Source: Gammaproteobacteria bacterium
GTDB taxonomy: Bacteria; Pseudomonadota; Gammaproteobacteria; Steroidobacterales; Woeseiaceae
Assembly (NCBI GenBank): GCA_009937615.1
Contig: JAACFB010000028.1
Coordinates: 1-50,002, forward strand
Length of the DNA stretch: 50,002 nucleotides
Direction of reading: 5' to 3'
In this document: one piece after another, positions 8,230 through 15,312 of the stretch
Numbering within the stretch: the stretch's first letter is position 1
How the letters are laid out: every line of letters starts with the position of its first letter
Position numbers and translations under genes: made by a program
Notes under the pieces: model-generated
Seen by the model: the letters and a program-made list of their open reading frames with translations, nothing else
What the model was told of the DNA's origin: nothing
Database searches by the model: none

Positions 8230-8364
8230 ATGCGCAGCTTCTTGCCGGTCATTCTAGTCTTACTTGCCGTGTTCACGGCGGGCTGCATCGCCTACATCGC
8301 CTGGGAGCTATCCTCGGACAAACGGGATCCCGGCCAAAGCGGCGACTCCGATCGGCCGGATTGA
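8230..8364 (+). CDS. 44-aa small lipoprotein- or membrane-anchored ORF
   Basis: The frame encodes 44 residues: MRSFLPVILVLLAVFTAGC, then IAYIAWELSSD and a hydrophilic Asp/Gly/Ser-rich tail. The N-terminus reads as a signal or anchor; Cys19 in FTAGC resembles a lipobox, though Thr at -3 is atypical. No convincing Shine-Dalgarno is seen; GCTATATT just upstream could be a -10 for a very short leader. It ends 26 bp before the convergent DUF3300 gene. Tentative. Confidence 0.35.
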   Translation: MRSFLPVILVLLAVFTAGCIAYIAWELSSDKRDPGQSGDSDRPD

Positions 8365-8389
8365 TCCTGAGCCTCACGCCATCGTTCGT

Positions 8390-9928
8390 TTAGCGCCTGC
8401 GCCTCTGGCCCGAGTCGCGGTTCTTGCTCGAACGGGCAACCTTGGTGCCTTCAGCCTTTGGCTGCCGGTCCGATTTCGGTTCGCTCTTGCTGGTGTAGGC
8501 TTTTTGCGTCCGGTCTCTTGATGGCTCGTTGCGCCGCATTTGCGATATTCCCTCCCGTCGAGACGTATTTGCATGCGGCTCTGCTCGTTGGGGTTCCGCG
8601 CGACGCACACGGGCCGCCTTTGGCTGGCTGTGATCCTGGTCGCCGAGGCGGGCGCGAGACGGTTGCGAAGGACGCAAGGCTGGCTCCGCGTTGCGGGATT
8701 TGCTTGCACTACTTCGATCGCGGGGTGCCTCGCGGGTACGGGCGCGCGCCTGGCGCACCGCTGCCGCCTGGTCGCCGCGAATAGATCGCGGCTCGGCTGC
8801 GGGCCGCTCCCGGAAACGGATGTCGGTTCGTGCTTGGTTCAAAGCCGCGTCACGGCTGTCCGAATTGTTGTGGCGCGGCCTGGCACTCTGGCCAGTCACT
8901 GAAACTGAGCCCGAGTTGCGTATCGACGCCGTGTAGTCGCTCGGGTATTGACGGGTCCTCGTGACGCGTTGATCCGTATACCGCAGCGTTCGCCGGGTTC
9001 TTGGCTGCCAGTAGTCACCAGAACGATAATGGTCGTGCGAGCGTCTTGCGCGATTGTTGACGTAAATCGTGTTGTGCACGTGAATCGTCGGACGACGGTA
9101 CCACCAGCGATCCCAGTACGAGTAGCCGTAATAAGGGTGGCCGTGATAGCTGTGGTGGAACACATGCAGGCTGTCGGTGTACCAGCCTACAGAGAAGGCG
9201 GTGGTTACACCCCAGAAAAAACCGTGATGGAACGCGTGCCCCGCCGGATAAGGATAGTAGTAGACCGGGTAGGGCTGCGGATAATAATAATAGGCCGGGC
9301 GCGGTTGGTATACGACGACGCGTTCCGGCTCGTAATACGGCACATAAATGATGTCGTCGCTTACAGGCTCGATTTCGATCACGCCCTCGTCATAAGAAAC
9401 TATCTGGTGGCTGTCGCTTTTCAGGTTGCCGGCCGCATAAGCGCGGTCACGAAAAGACTCGACGGCGGCGATCACGTCTGGTTGCTGGCTGACCACAGCT
9501 TCGCCGAGTCGCCAGGTCCAGTCCAGATCGTCGTTCAAAAGCTCGACGACCTCCGGGTAATTCACAAGAGCAACGACCGCATCGTCCCAGGTTTCATCGG
9601 GCTGCAGGGACGGATCAGCCTGGAGATCTTCAAGAAACCGGTTTGCCTGGACGATCTGCAGCGGAAAGGTTGACGCCGGAAGCACGATCGCCAGCAAATC
9701 ATCGGGATACAGCGCGATAGGTCCTACCAGTTCCTCAAGCTCGCCGGCAGACAGCCGCGGTATGTCCTCGTTGCCGGTCGGCGCGTTAGATGCGTCGAAC
9801 TGATGGTCGCCGATCGGGTTACCGTCGCCGTCGACCGGTACCTGCGCGCTGCCGAGGGCAGGCCAGATAAACATCATGACCAGCAGAAATTGCCATGCAA
9901 GCCAGCTGATATGCGATCGGGTGCTCAT
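8390..9928 (-). CDS. DUF3300 domain secreted protein with Arg/Ser-rich tail
   Basis: A 512-aa exported protein. The ATG at 9928 follows GGAGG and starts a signal peptide (residues about 1-28, cleavage near LGSAQ). The DUF3300 region follows (about 50-220), with LVGPIALYPDDLLAIVLPAS and DDIIYVPYYEPERVVVYQP as family landmarks. Next is a Tyr/Pro/His/Trp-rich segment with YPQPYPVYYYPYP and repeated HG/YG units. The last 200 or so residues are low-complexity, Arg/Ser/Ala-rich and strongly basic, ending QRRRR. The family is unnamed and widespread in proteobacteria, probably in the envelope. The basic tail could bind nucleic acid or acidic surface polymers, which is inference. Confidence 0.88.
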   Translation of the reverse strand: MSTRSHISWLAWQFLLVMMFIWPALGSAQVPVDGDGNPIGDHQFDASNAPTGNEDIPRLSAGELEELVGPIALYPDDLLAIVLPASTFPLQIVQANRFLEDLQADPSLQPDETWDDAVVALVNYPEVVELLNDDLDWTWRLGEAVVSQQPDVIAAVESFRDRAYAAGNLKSDSHQIVSYDEGVIEIEPVSDDIIYVPYYEPERVVVYQPRPAYYYYPQPYPVYYYPYPAGHAFHHGFFWGVTTAFSVGWYTDSLHVFHHSYHGHPYYGYSYWDRWWYRRPTIHVHNTIYVNNRARRSHDHYRSGDYWQPRTRRTLRYTDQRVTRTRQYPSDYTASIRNSGSVSVTGQSARPRHNNSDSRDAALNQARTDIRFRERPAAEPRSIRGDQAAAVRQARARTREAPRDRSSASKSRNAEPALRPSQPSRARLGDQDHSQPKAARVRRAEPQRAEPHANTSRREGISQMRRNEPSRDRTQKAYTSKSEPKSDRQPKAEGTKVARSSKNRDSGQRRRR

Positions 9929-10058
9929 ATTGCCTCCAGGTCCGAAAAACACTGACGGACTGTTCGATGCTGGAGTCAAGACTAGCGCAGGTAAGCTGAA
10001 CCGACGCTTAACCTGGACAAGAATGTTGTCTCAGCCGGTGGCGAATGTGGCTCTCGTA

Positions 10059-10517
10059 TCAGTCATCGCCGCCGTGCCAGCCGAGAAACTTCCAGCCGGT
10101 ATCCGTTCTGACAAGAATATCGGTATAGCGACCGTTGTTGAGTTCAGTCTCGTTATTATTGTCCTTGAAGGCACTGGTATAGAGATAGTGGGCAATCGCG
10201 ACATCGCCGTGTACGACGATAGCCAACGGGTAGAGTTCGTGGGCGATCGTATCACCTTGCTCATCGTTGAACCGGTCCCACATTTTGGTCGAGGCCTTCG
10301 AGCGTGGTGCCGGCGAATTGTTGTCCCAGCCGGAGAAATCGTCGCTGAGCAATCGATCGGCCCATTTCTTGTCGCCTTTCGCCTCGGCATTCCACTGGTC
10401 TTCAATAACAGACCAGACATCCACCTGATCATTCGGCACATCTTGAGCGTTGGCTGCCAAGACAAAGATAAGAACACCGCCAACGCACGGCAGTAGAAAC
10501 TTGCTGATGGTTTTCAT
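10059..10517 (-). CDS. Secreted NTF2-like (SnoaL/DUF4440-type) protein
   Basis: A 152-aa protein. The signal peptide comprises residues about 1-23 (MKTISKFLLPCVGGVLIFVL, then AANAQ). A cone-shaped NTF2-like domain follows, recognisable from the early helix VWSVIEDQWNAEAKGDKKWADRLLSD, the strand with HGDVAIAHYLYTS and the terminal DILVRTDTGWKFLGWHGG. Such domains are small-molecule binders or, less often, enzymes; no catalytic residues can be assigned. ATG at 10517 gives a clean signal peptide, while the frame stays open to 10625. It lies upstream of the DUF3300 gene on the same strand with about 130 bp between them, and divergent from the ADH. Confidence 0.8.
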   Translation of the reverse strand: MKTISKFLLPCVGGVLIFVLAANAQDVPNDQVDVWSVIEDQWNAEAKGDKKWADRLLSDDFSGWDNNSPAPRSKASTKMWDRFNDEQGDTIAHELYPLAIVVHGDVAIAHYLYTSAFKDNNNETELNNGRYTDILVRTDTGWKFLGWHGGDD

Positions 10518-10663
10518 CGTGCTTGCCTCGTCCGGGTCCCGATTATGGTGACATGAGTTTAGACCGATTAGGCTGGTGCGACAAACAGAGAGATCTATCC
10601 TGAATACCCTATTGAGCGGCTGCAACCTATACTGGTAGACGCAGGCGACACGGGAACAAAATT

Positions 10664-11677
10664 ATGCGCGCAATGGTGCTTCGCTCGATTACCCGGCTGG
10701 CTGAAAATCCGGCTCCGCTCGAGCTCGCTGATCTGCCGAAGCCGGAGCCGGGAGCCGGCGAAATCCTTATCGAAGTGAGTGCCTGCGGCGTGTGTCATAC
10801 GGAACTCGATGAAATTGAGGGCCGAACGCCACCGTCTGTCCTACCCATTGTTCCTGGGCATGAGGTCGTGGGACACGTTGCGAAGCTCGGACCCGGCAGC
10901 GATCGTTTTCGGCCGGGCGCGCGTGTCGGTGTAGGCTGGATTCATCAGTCGGATGGCTCTCAAACCGAGAATCTGAGTGACGAGTTCGTTGCGACGGGCC
11001 GGGATGTCAATGGTGGCTATGCCGAATTCATGACCGTCCCCGAGTCGTATGCCTACCCGGTGCCGGACGTGTTTTCCGACGTTGAAGCTGCCCCATTGCT
11101 GTGCGCCGGCGGTGTCGGGTTCCGCGCGCTGAAGTTGACCGGACTGAAGAACGGGCAGTGCCTGGGCCTCACGGGTTTCGGGGGCTCCGGACATCTGGTG
11201 TTACAACTCGCAAGGCACCTGTATCCGGACACGCCCGTCTACGTGTTCGCACGGAGCGAGACCGAGCGAAATTTTGCCCTGACGCTGGGTGCTGCATGGG
11301 CCGGCCATACGGATGACGAGCCGCCTGAGTTGCTGCACGCGATTATCGATACCACGCCGGTATGGGGGCCCGTTTTGGCGGCACTGAAACGGCTGCGGCC
11401 GGGTGGCCGACTCGTCATCAATGCGATCCGTAAAGAGCAGGCTGACCGGCAGCTTTTGGCGGAGCTGAATTATGCGGAGCATCTTTGGCTGGAGAAAGAG
11501 CTGAAGACCGTTGCTAATGTCACCGGTTGGGATATCGCAGAGTTCCTTCCTGTAGCTGCAGCTGTTCCCCTGACGGTGGCGACCGAGACGTACCCGTTGG
11601 AGCGAGCTAACGATGCGTTACTGGCGTTACGGAATAGTCCGGTGAAAGGGGCAAAAGTACTTATTATAAAACAATAA
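10664..11677 (+). CDS. Zinc-dependent alcohol dehydrogenase family protein lacking structural-zinc cysteines
   Basis: A 337-aa MDR-superfamily oxidoreductase with an N-terminal GroES-like domain, a Rossmann domain and a return to the first domain. Catalytic-zinc ligands are in place: Cys44 (CGVCHTEL), His66-Glu67 (GHEVVGH) and Cys147 (APLLCAGGVG). The NAD(P)-binding motif is degenerate: GLTGFGGSGHLVLQLA. Compared with the AdhP-like family, the structural-zinc lobe between GW (91-92) and ENL (102-104) is about six residues short and contains none of its four cysteines. The substrate is unknown. A -10-like TATACT lies at 10628-10633. The gene is divergent from the NTF2-like gene and is followed by a strikingly AT-rich stretch. 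Confidence 0.9.
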   Translation: MRAMVLRSITRLAENPAPLELADLPKPEPGAGEILIEVSACGVCHTELDEIEGRTPPSVLPIVPGHEVVGHVAKLGPGSDRFRPGARVGVGWIHQSDGSQTENLSDEFVATGRDVNGGYAEFMTVPESYAYPVPDVFSDVEAAPLLCAGGVGFRALKLTGLKNGQCLGLTGFGGSGHLVLQLARHLYPDTPVYVFARSETERNFALTLGAAWAGHTDDEPPELLHAIIDTTPVWGPVLAALKRLRPGGRLVINAIRKEQADRQLLAELNYAEHLWLEKELKTVANVTGWDIAEFLPVAAAVPLTVATETYPLERANDALLALRNSPVKGAKVLIIKQ

Positions 11678-11795
11678 GTTATATAGTATATTTAAAGTAA
11701 AAGTGTAATTAAAGGCTGCGCTGAGTCTGTTTGTGCTTCGCCATTGTCCGGTCCGCTCGGAACGGGGCAGCGCACGCGTCAGCGCGCCCCACAGA

Positions 11796-11823
11796 TTGGA
11801 TGCTCCAGCCAAGACGCTATACT
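11796..11823 (+). promoter_or_regulatory. Putative sigma-70 promoter of the zinc-ribbon gene
   Basis: TTGGAT (11796-11801) and TATACT (11818-11823) are separated by 16 bp. The -10 is good (5 of 6) and the -35 is weak (3 of 6). Transcription would start near 11830, about 23 nt before the ATG at 11853. Confidence 0.45.
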
Positions 11824-11852
11824 GCAGGCACTGACTCAAAGCGGGAATTTGT

Positions 11853-12212
11853 ATGGCCCACAGTATCGTTTGCTATCGATGCGGTGCGTCGCTGGCGCAA
11901 TTATCACTGCCGCTATCAAGACAGGACGAGTGTCCCGAGTGCCGCAATTATTTGCACGTTTGCAAAATGTGCGTTTACTTCGACGCCTCAGTTCCGAAGC
12001 AGTGTCGTGAAGATGACGCGGAAGAAGTTATTGAAAAATCACGCCTCAACTTCTGCGACTGGTTTTCCCCGAGCGACGCGGCTTTCGATGCCGGACGAAA
12101 ATCGCAGGAAAACCAGGCGCGAGTCGAGCTCGATGCCTTGTTCGGCGTCGAACCCGGCATCGAGCCTGCCGCAGACGAATCCCTGAGTGACGCAGAGAAA
12201 CTGTTCAAATAG
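11853..12212 (+). CDS. Cysteine-rich zinc-ribbon protein, uncharacterised
   Basis: A 119-aa cytoplasmic protein. Eight cysteines (7, 10, 27, 30, 37, 40, 51, 68) are arranged as CYRC, CPEC and CKMC pairs plus two singles, indicating at least one and probably two zinc sites in the first 70 residues. The rest is acidic and helical (DWFSPSDAAFDAG, then a Glu/Ala-rich end). It resembles a conserved gammaproteobacterial family that I cannot name. It precedes the SDR gene by 13 bp on the same strand, so the two may be co-transcribed. Confidence 0.8.
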   Translation: MAHSIVCYRCGASLAQLSLPLSRQDECPECRNYLHVCKMCVYFDASVPKQCREDDAEEVIEKSRLNFCDWFSPSDAAFDAGRKSQENQARVELDALFGVEPGIEPAADESLSDAEKLFK

Positions 12213-12225
12213 GCTCTCAATCTTA

Positions 12226-13305
12226 ATGAATATCGATAGGCGGAAATTTCTGATCGGCTCGGGCGCGGTATTGACGATGCCGTCGGTGGCTGCATGCACC
12301 GGCACGAAAAAGATTCCGACGGAAGGAGTGCCACGCAGTCAGTTCGACGGCGATTCAACGGCCGAAGAGGTCACGGAGGATATAGACCTGAGCGGCAGGC
12401 TTGCTGTGGTCACAGGTTGTACCTCGGGCATTGGCCTCGAAACGATGCGCGTTCTCGCAATGCGCGGCGCATTTGTCGTAGGCACCAGTCGCTCGCTGGA
12501 GAAAGCCCAGGCGGCTTGCGACAGTGTCGCCGGCGTCACATCGCCGCTGCAGCTGGAACTGGCCGACATGGACTCGGTCGTTGCGTGCGCCGATGCGATT
12601 CGTTCGATTAATCAGGCACTCGACATACTGGTCTGCAACGCGGGCTATATGGGCGGCAGCGGCGAGCGGGAAACCAGCAACGGCATCGAGAAGCATTTTG
12701 CCGTTAATCATTTGGGACACTTTGTCTTCGTAAATCGTCTTCTCGGTCGTCTCTACATGGCCTCACAGGGGCGCATCGTGGTCTTATCCAGTCGCGCCGC
12801 CTATTCGCAGGCGCCCGAGGCCGGGATCGAGTTCGATAATCTTGACGGCAGCCGGGATTACTCGGATCGCCGTGCTTACGGGCATTCAAAGCTGGCCAAT
12901 GCGTTGTTCTCGCTCAAGCTCGGTGAACTGCTGAGGGGCACTCGCATCACTGCAAATGCCCTGCACCCGGGAGTCATCAATACCGAGATCGATCGTCACA
13001 TGAATCGTTTCCTGCAGGGCGCCTTTGCTGTAATGACGGCGTTAGGCATGGGTAAAACGATAGAGCAGGGTGCGGCGACGACCTGTTACGTTGCCACGAG
13101 CCCAAAGCTTGGATCGACCAGCGGCAGGTATTTTGAGGACTGCAACGCAGTTACCGTGGTCGGTAGGGGGCATCTGCATGACGCCGTCATGGCCGGCCAA
13201 CTCTGGCAAATTTCCGAGGAATTGACGCGGCCTTATCTCGTTACCCATACCGGCCCTGACTGGAATAATGTCGAGCGTGCGATGCGGGCTGAACCCCGGG
13301 ACTGA
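12226..13305 (+). CDS. Short-chain dehydrogenase/reductase with a Tat (possible lipoprotein) signal
   Basis: A 359-aa protein. Residues 1-24 read as a twin-arginine signal: DRRKFLIG with Arg5-Arg6, a hydrophobic stretch, then VAAC with Cys24 as a possible lipobox. A complete classical SDR domain follows: TGCTSGIG (63-70) for NAD(P), NAG (138-140), Ser188/189, and Tyr218-x3-Lys222. The family resembles WWOX/retinol-dehydrogenase-type SDRs. SDRs are normally cytoplasmic, so Tat export of a folded, cofactor-loaded enzyme is notable. The start at 12226 is chosen because it places the twin arginine at the N-terminus; an in-frame upstream start would bury it. The substrate is unknown. Confidence 0.85.
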   Translation: MNIDRRKFLIGSGAVLTMPSVAACTGTKKIPTEGVPRSQFDGDSTAEEVTEDIDLSGRLAVVTGCTSGIGLETMRVLAMRGAFVVGTSRSLEKAQAACDSVAGVTSPLQLELADMDSVVACADAIRSINQALDILVCNAGYMGGSGERETSNGIEKHFAVNHLGHFVFVNRLLGRLYMASQGRIVVLSSRAAYSQAPEAGIEFDNLDGSRDYSDRRAYGHSKLANALFSLKLGELLRGTRITANALHPGVINTEIDRHMNRFLQGAFAVMTALGMGKTIEQGAATTCYVATSPKLGSTSGRYFEDCNAVTVVGRGHLHDAVMAGQLWQISEELTRPYLVTHTGPDWNNVERAMRAEPRD

Positions 13306-13499
13306 GTGATGGCGCCATCTAACGTTATGCCGGCTTTATTCTCCGGGTACAGAGCTGACTCGGTGGCGAACGGGTTGCGCTGTTTTCGGCTCGCGGGCCT
13401 GATCGAATGCCGTGGCCCGCTGGGCTTGGGGTCCCGCCGCCGGGGAAAGTTGTCGCGCAGGCAACCCCATGAGAACTTGAGTATCTACAGGCAGTTGAT

Positions 13500-13901
13500 A
13501 TGAATCACAGAATAGGGCGACTGATTTTTGGAATCGGTGCAGGCCTGGTTATCGCGTTTCTGGCGTTCCGTTGGATAGAGGATCCTGAACCTCGCATTGA
13601 GCGTCAGCGGCAGGAAGCCGCGGTTACAGCGGCTCGTCAGTCGCTCATTGCAAAACTGGACATCGGCCAGATTGAAATTGTCGATCCACTGGCGCCAGAT
13701 CGACAGGTTGGCAAGACCTACGTTTACCGCGCACAAGACGGCTGGGAAGTGTCGGGATACTATCGGCGCGGGCCGTCCGACCTTTGGCACCCGTTCCTGG
13801 CGACCCTCGACAACTCGCTGGTGCTCTCACACCTAAAGATATCCGATTCCGCGCTCCTGGACCGTGGCTCCGGCGACGGTCTCCTCGAGGTCTTACCTTG
13901 A
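13500..13901 (+). CDS. 133-aa single-pass membrane protein, uncharacterised
   Basis: A small protein with an N-terminal membrane helix (about residues 5-24, IGRLIFGIGAGLVIAFLAF). A charged helical stretch (EDPEPRIERQRQEAAVTAARQ) and a C-terminal domain with strand-like sequence (KTYVYRAQDGWEVSGYYRRG) follow. Orientation is probably N-in with a periplasmic C-terminus. No family is recognised. Its stop codon is 1 nt from the stop of the convergent membrane-protein gene, so there is no room for a terminator between them. Confidence 0.65.
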   Translation: MNHRIGRLIFGIGAGLVIAFLAFRWIEDPEPRIERQRQEAAVTAARQSLIAKLDIGQIEIVDPLAPDRQVGKTYVYRAQDGWEVSGYYRRGPSDLWHPFLATLDNSLVLSHLKISDSALLDRGSGDGLLEVLP

Positions 13902-13902
13902 A

Positions 13903-14748
13903 TCAGACTGTCCCGCCAAGGGCTGCCTCTTCCTTCGTTTCCTGGCGCCATTCGAAGACATTGAGTTCGATAAATACGAAGGCAACCAGCCAGAGGAAAG
14001 CATCCCAGAAGTCAACGAAGTCGCCCTCGATCCCCCAGTAAATAGCGGCAAACAGCAGGGTGCTGTACAGAACGATCTTGAGAATGTTGCTGATGCGCAG
14101 CGCCATGCCCTCGTAGCGGTTACGCTCCTGTAAACGCACGTCAGCTTCCAGAACCAATACGACAAGCAGCCAGACGCCCGCATTCACAACGTCGATCCAT
14201 GCCAGGCCCATGATTGCGTGGAATCCTGCCGGGTCGACCACGGCCTGCATGCCATCGAAGCGCAAGAACGAATCGGCGGACGAAAAGCTATGACAGTTTT
14301 CGGCCGTGATTGCTGCATATTCATCGAAATCGACAGCATAAGCCCACTGGTCTCCTGCCAGCGAACACAGATCTGAAACGCCCTGCAACGGAATAGCGGA
14401 TTCGACGAAGGCGAGATTCAGGATGTATCCGAAGAACGCATACACGATGAATGCATAGCACAGGAAACGAAGTCCGTGCAGTGTCCAAAAGACGGGTGGC
14501 GTAAAGTGCCGGTCCTCGAGCACATACGTCTCGAGTTCGAACATCAGCAGCAGTATCACCCATGCTGCCGTATCAATCGTTGCGGCATAAGCCTCGATCA
14601 GATTTTGCAGCGTGACCCCGTTTGGAAACTGCAGACTGGCGGCTGCAAATTCCTCGTCGAAAAACAAGTACACGTTTATCGCCAGAAATACATAAACGAT
14701 GTACTTGAATGTCGAAAATACGATAACGCGGTTGATCGCCAATGGCAT
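13903..14748 (-). CDS. 281-aa polytopic membrane protein, uncharacterised
   Basis: About five to six hydrophobic segments are visible: near residues 8-30 (FKYIVYVFLAINVYLFF), 58-72 (AAWVILLLMFELET), 85-112 (LRFLCYAFIVYAFFGYILNLAF), 190-210 (VNAGVWLLVVLVLEAD), 230-245 (IVLYSTLLFAAIYWG) and 253-270 (FLWLVAFVFIELNVFEW). A polar loop of about 80 residues with three cysteines (SDLCSLAGD, AENCHSF) separates the two halves, possibly periplasmic. GAGGA precedes the ATG at 14748. I do not recognise the family and no transport or enzymatic motif is evident. Confidence 0.75.
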   Translation of the reverse strand: MPLAINRVIVFSTFKYIVYVFLAINVYLFFDEEFAAASLQFPNGVTLQNLIEAYAATIDTAAWVILLLMFELETYVLEDRHFTPPVFWTLHGLRFLCYAFIVYAFFGYILNLAFVESAIPLQGVSDLCSLAGDQWAYAVDFDEYAAITAENCHSFSSADSFLRFDGMQAVVDPAGFHAIMGLAWIDVVNAGVWLLVVLVLEADVRLQERNRYEGMALRISNILKIVLYSTLLFAAIYWGIEGDFVDFWDAFLWLVAFVFIELNVFEWRQETKEEAALGGTV

Positions 14749-15130
14749 ATTCGGTCCTCGGCAGCAGGCGATTCTATGCATGCGGGCACGTTCTTGGCAA
14801 TGGAGCTAAGACACTATCTGGGTGCTGATTGACGGCAGGCATGTTTTGCGACGGACGGTTTGGCGAGTGGCGCAGCAACCGGCATCCGCTGCACCGGAGT
14901 AGGGTCCGGAGACGCGCTGGGCCGAGAACCATCGACTTCCTATCGGTTCCCGGCGTGGCATTGCCGTCGTTATTGCCGCACTCAATGTGGTCAGACTGAC
15001 CGGGTCTTTATAGTCAGGGCAGGACTGTTCCTGAGCCTAAAAAAATAAATTAACTAAATGCTATAACGCATTGAATAATAATACTAATAATGTGATCAAA
15101 TGTATTGATTTGAGCGCTTGTTTCGTGTCT

Positions 15131-15166
15131 CCGGGACGAAAAAACCACGGTGCGGTCCCGGTTTTT
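15131..15166 (+). terminator. Terminator-like hairpin in the fhs upstream region
   Basis: CCGGGAC (15131-15137) pairs with GTCCCGG (15155-15161) across a 17-nt loop, followed at once by TTTTT (15162-15166), the form of an intrinsic terminator on the plus strand. An alternative, mutually exclusive pairing AAAAACC (15140-15146) with GGTTTTT (15160-15166) would disrupt it. No gene precedes it on this strand, so it would end a short unannotated RNA or act as an attenuator. Confidence 0.45.
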
Positions 15167-15242
15167 AGGGCAACGGGATCCGCCATCGCTGGCGCCGTAC
15201 CGCAAGAAATATGCGAACGTAATTTGTTCGAAAACGACGTTA

Positions 15243-15273
15243 TTGTCCTTCCGGGACGCGATTCCGCTAGAAT
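15243..15273 (+). promoter_or_regulatory. Putative sigma-70 promoter of fhs
   Basis: TTGTCC (15243-15248) and TAGAAT (15268-15273) are separated by 19 bp, longer than ideal, but the -10 has the frequent GCTAGAAT context. Transcription from about 15280 would leave a leader of about 33 nt to the GTG start. The region 15251-15283 is also an imperfect inverted repeat centred on GATTC-CGCTA-GAATC, which may be a binding site. Confidence 0.45.
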
Positions 15274-15312
15274 CCCGCCCCGGTCGTTCATGCATATACA
15301 AGGATCCAGATT

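Larger units (their letters stand above)
14749..15312. other. 564-bp divergent intergenic region upstream of fhs
   Basis: No convincing gene. The first 280 bp are ordinary GC-rich sequence with short frames only. Bases 15041-15100 are AT-rich (11 G/C of 60, hand count) and include the small inverted repeat AATGC-TATAAC-GCATT (15057-15072). A terminator-like hairpin (15131-15166) and a promoter-like element (15243-15273) follow and are listed separately. The heptamer CCGGGAC occurs at 15131-15137 and again at 15251-15257. A short transcript or leader RNA across 15100-15170 is possible but unproven. Confidence 0.45.

Noticed and set aside
8948..9673. 241-codon plus-strand frame opposite the DUF3300 gene
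   Set aside because: It is valine/arginine-rich in a repetitive manner that mirrors the Tyr/His-rich repeats on the other strand. No signal, motif or start context was seen.
14860..15048. 62-codon plus-strand frame upstream of fhs
   Set aside because: Arg/Gly/Cys-rich composition, no ribosome-binding site, and it ends in the AT-rich block. Treated as chance.
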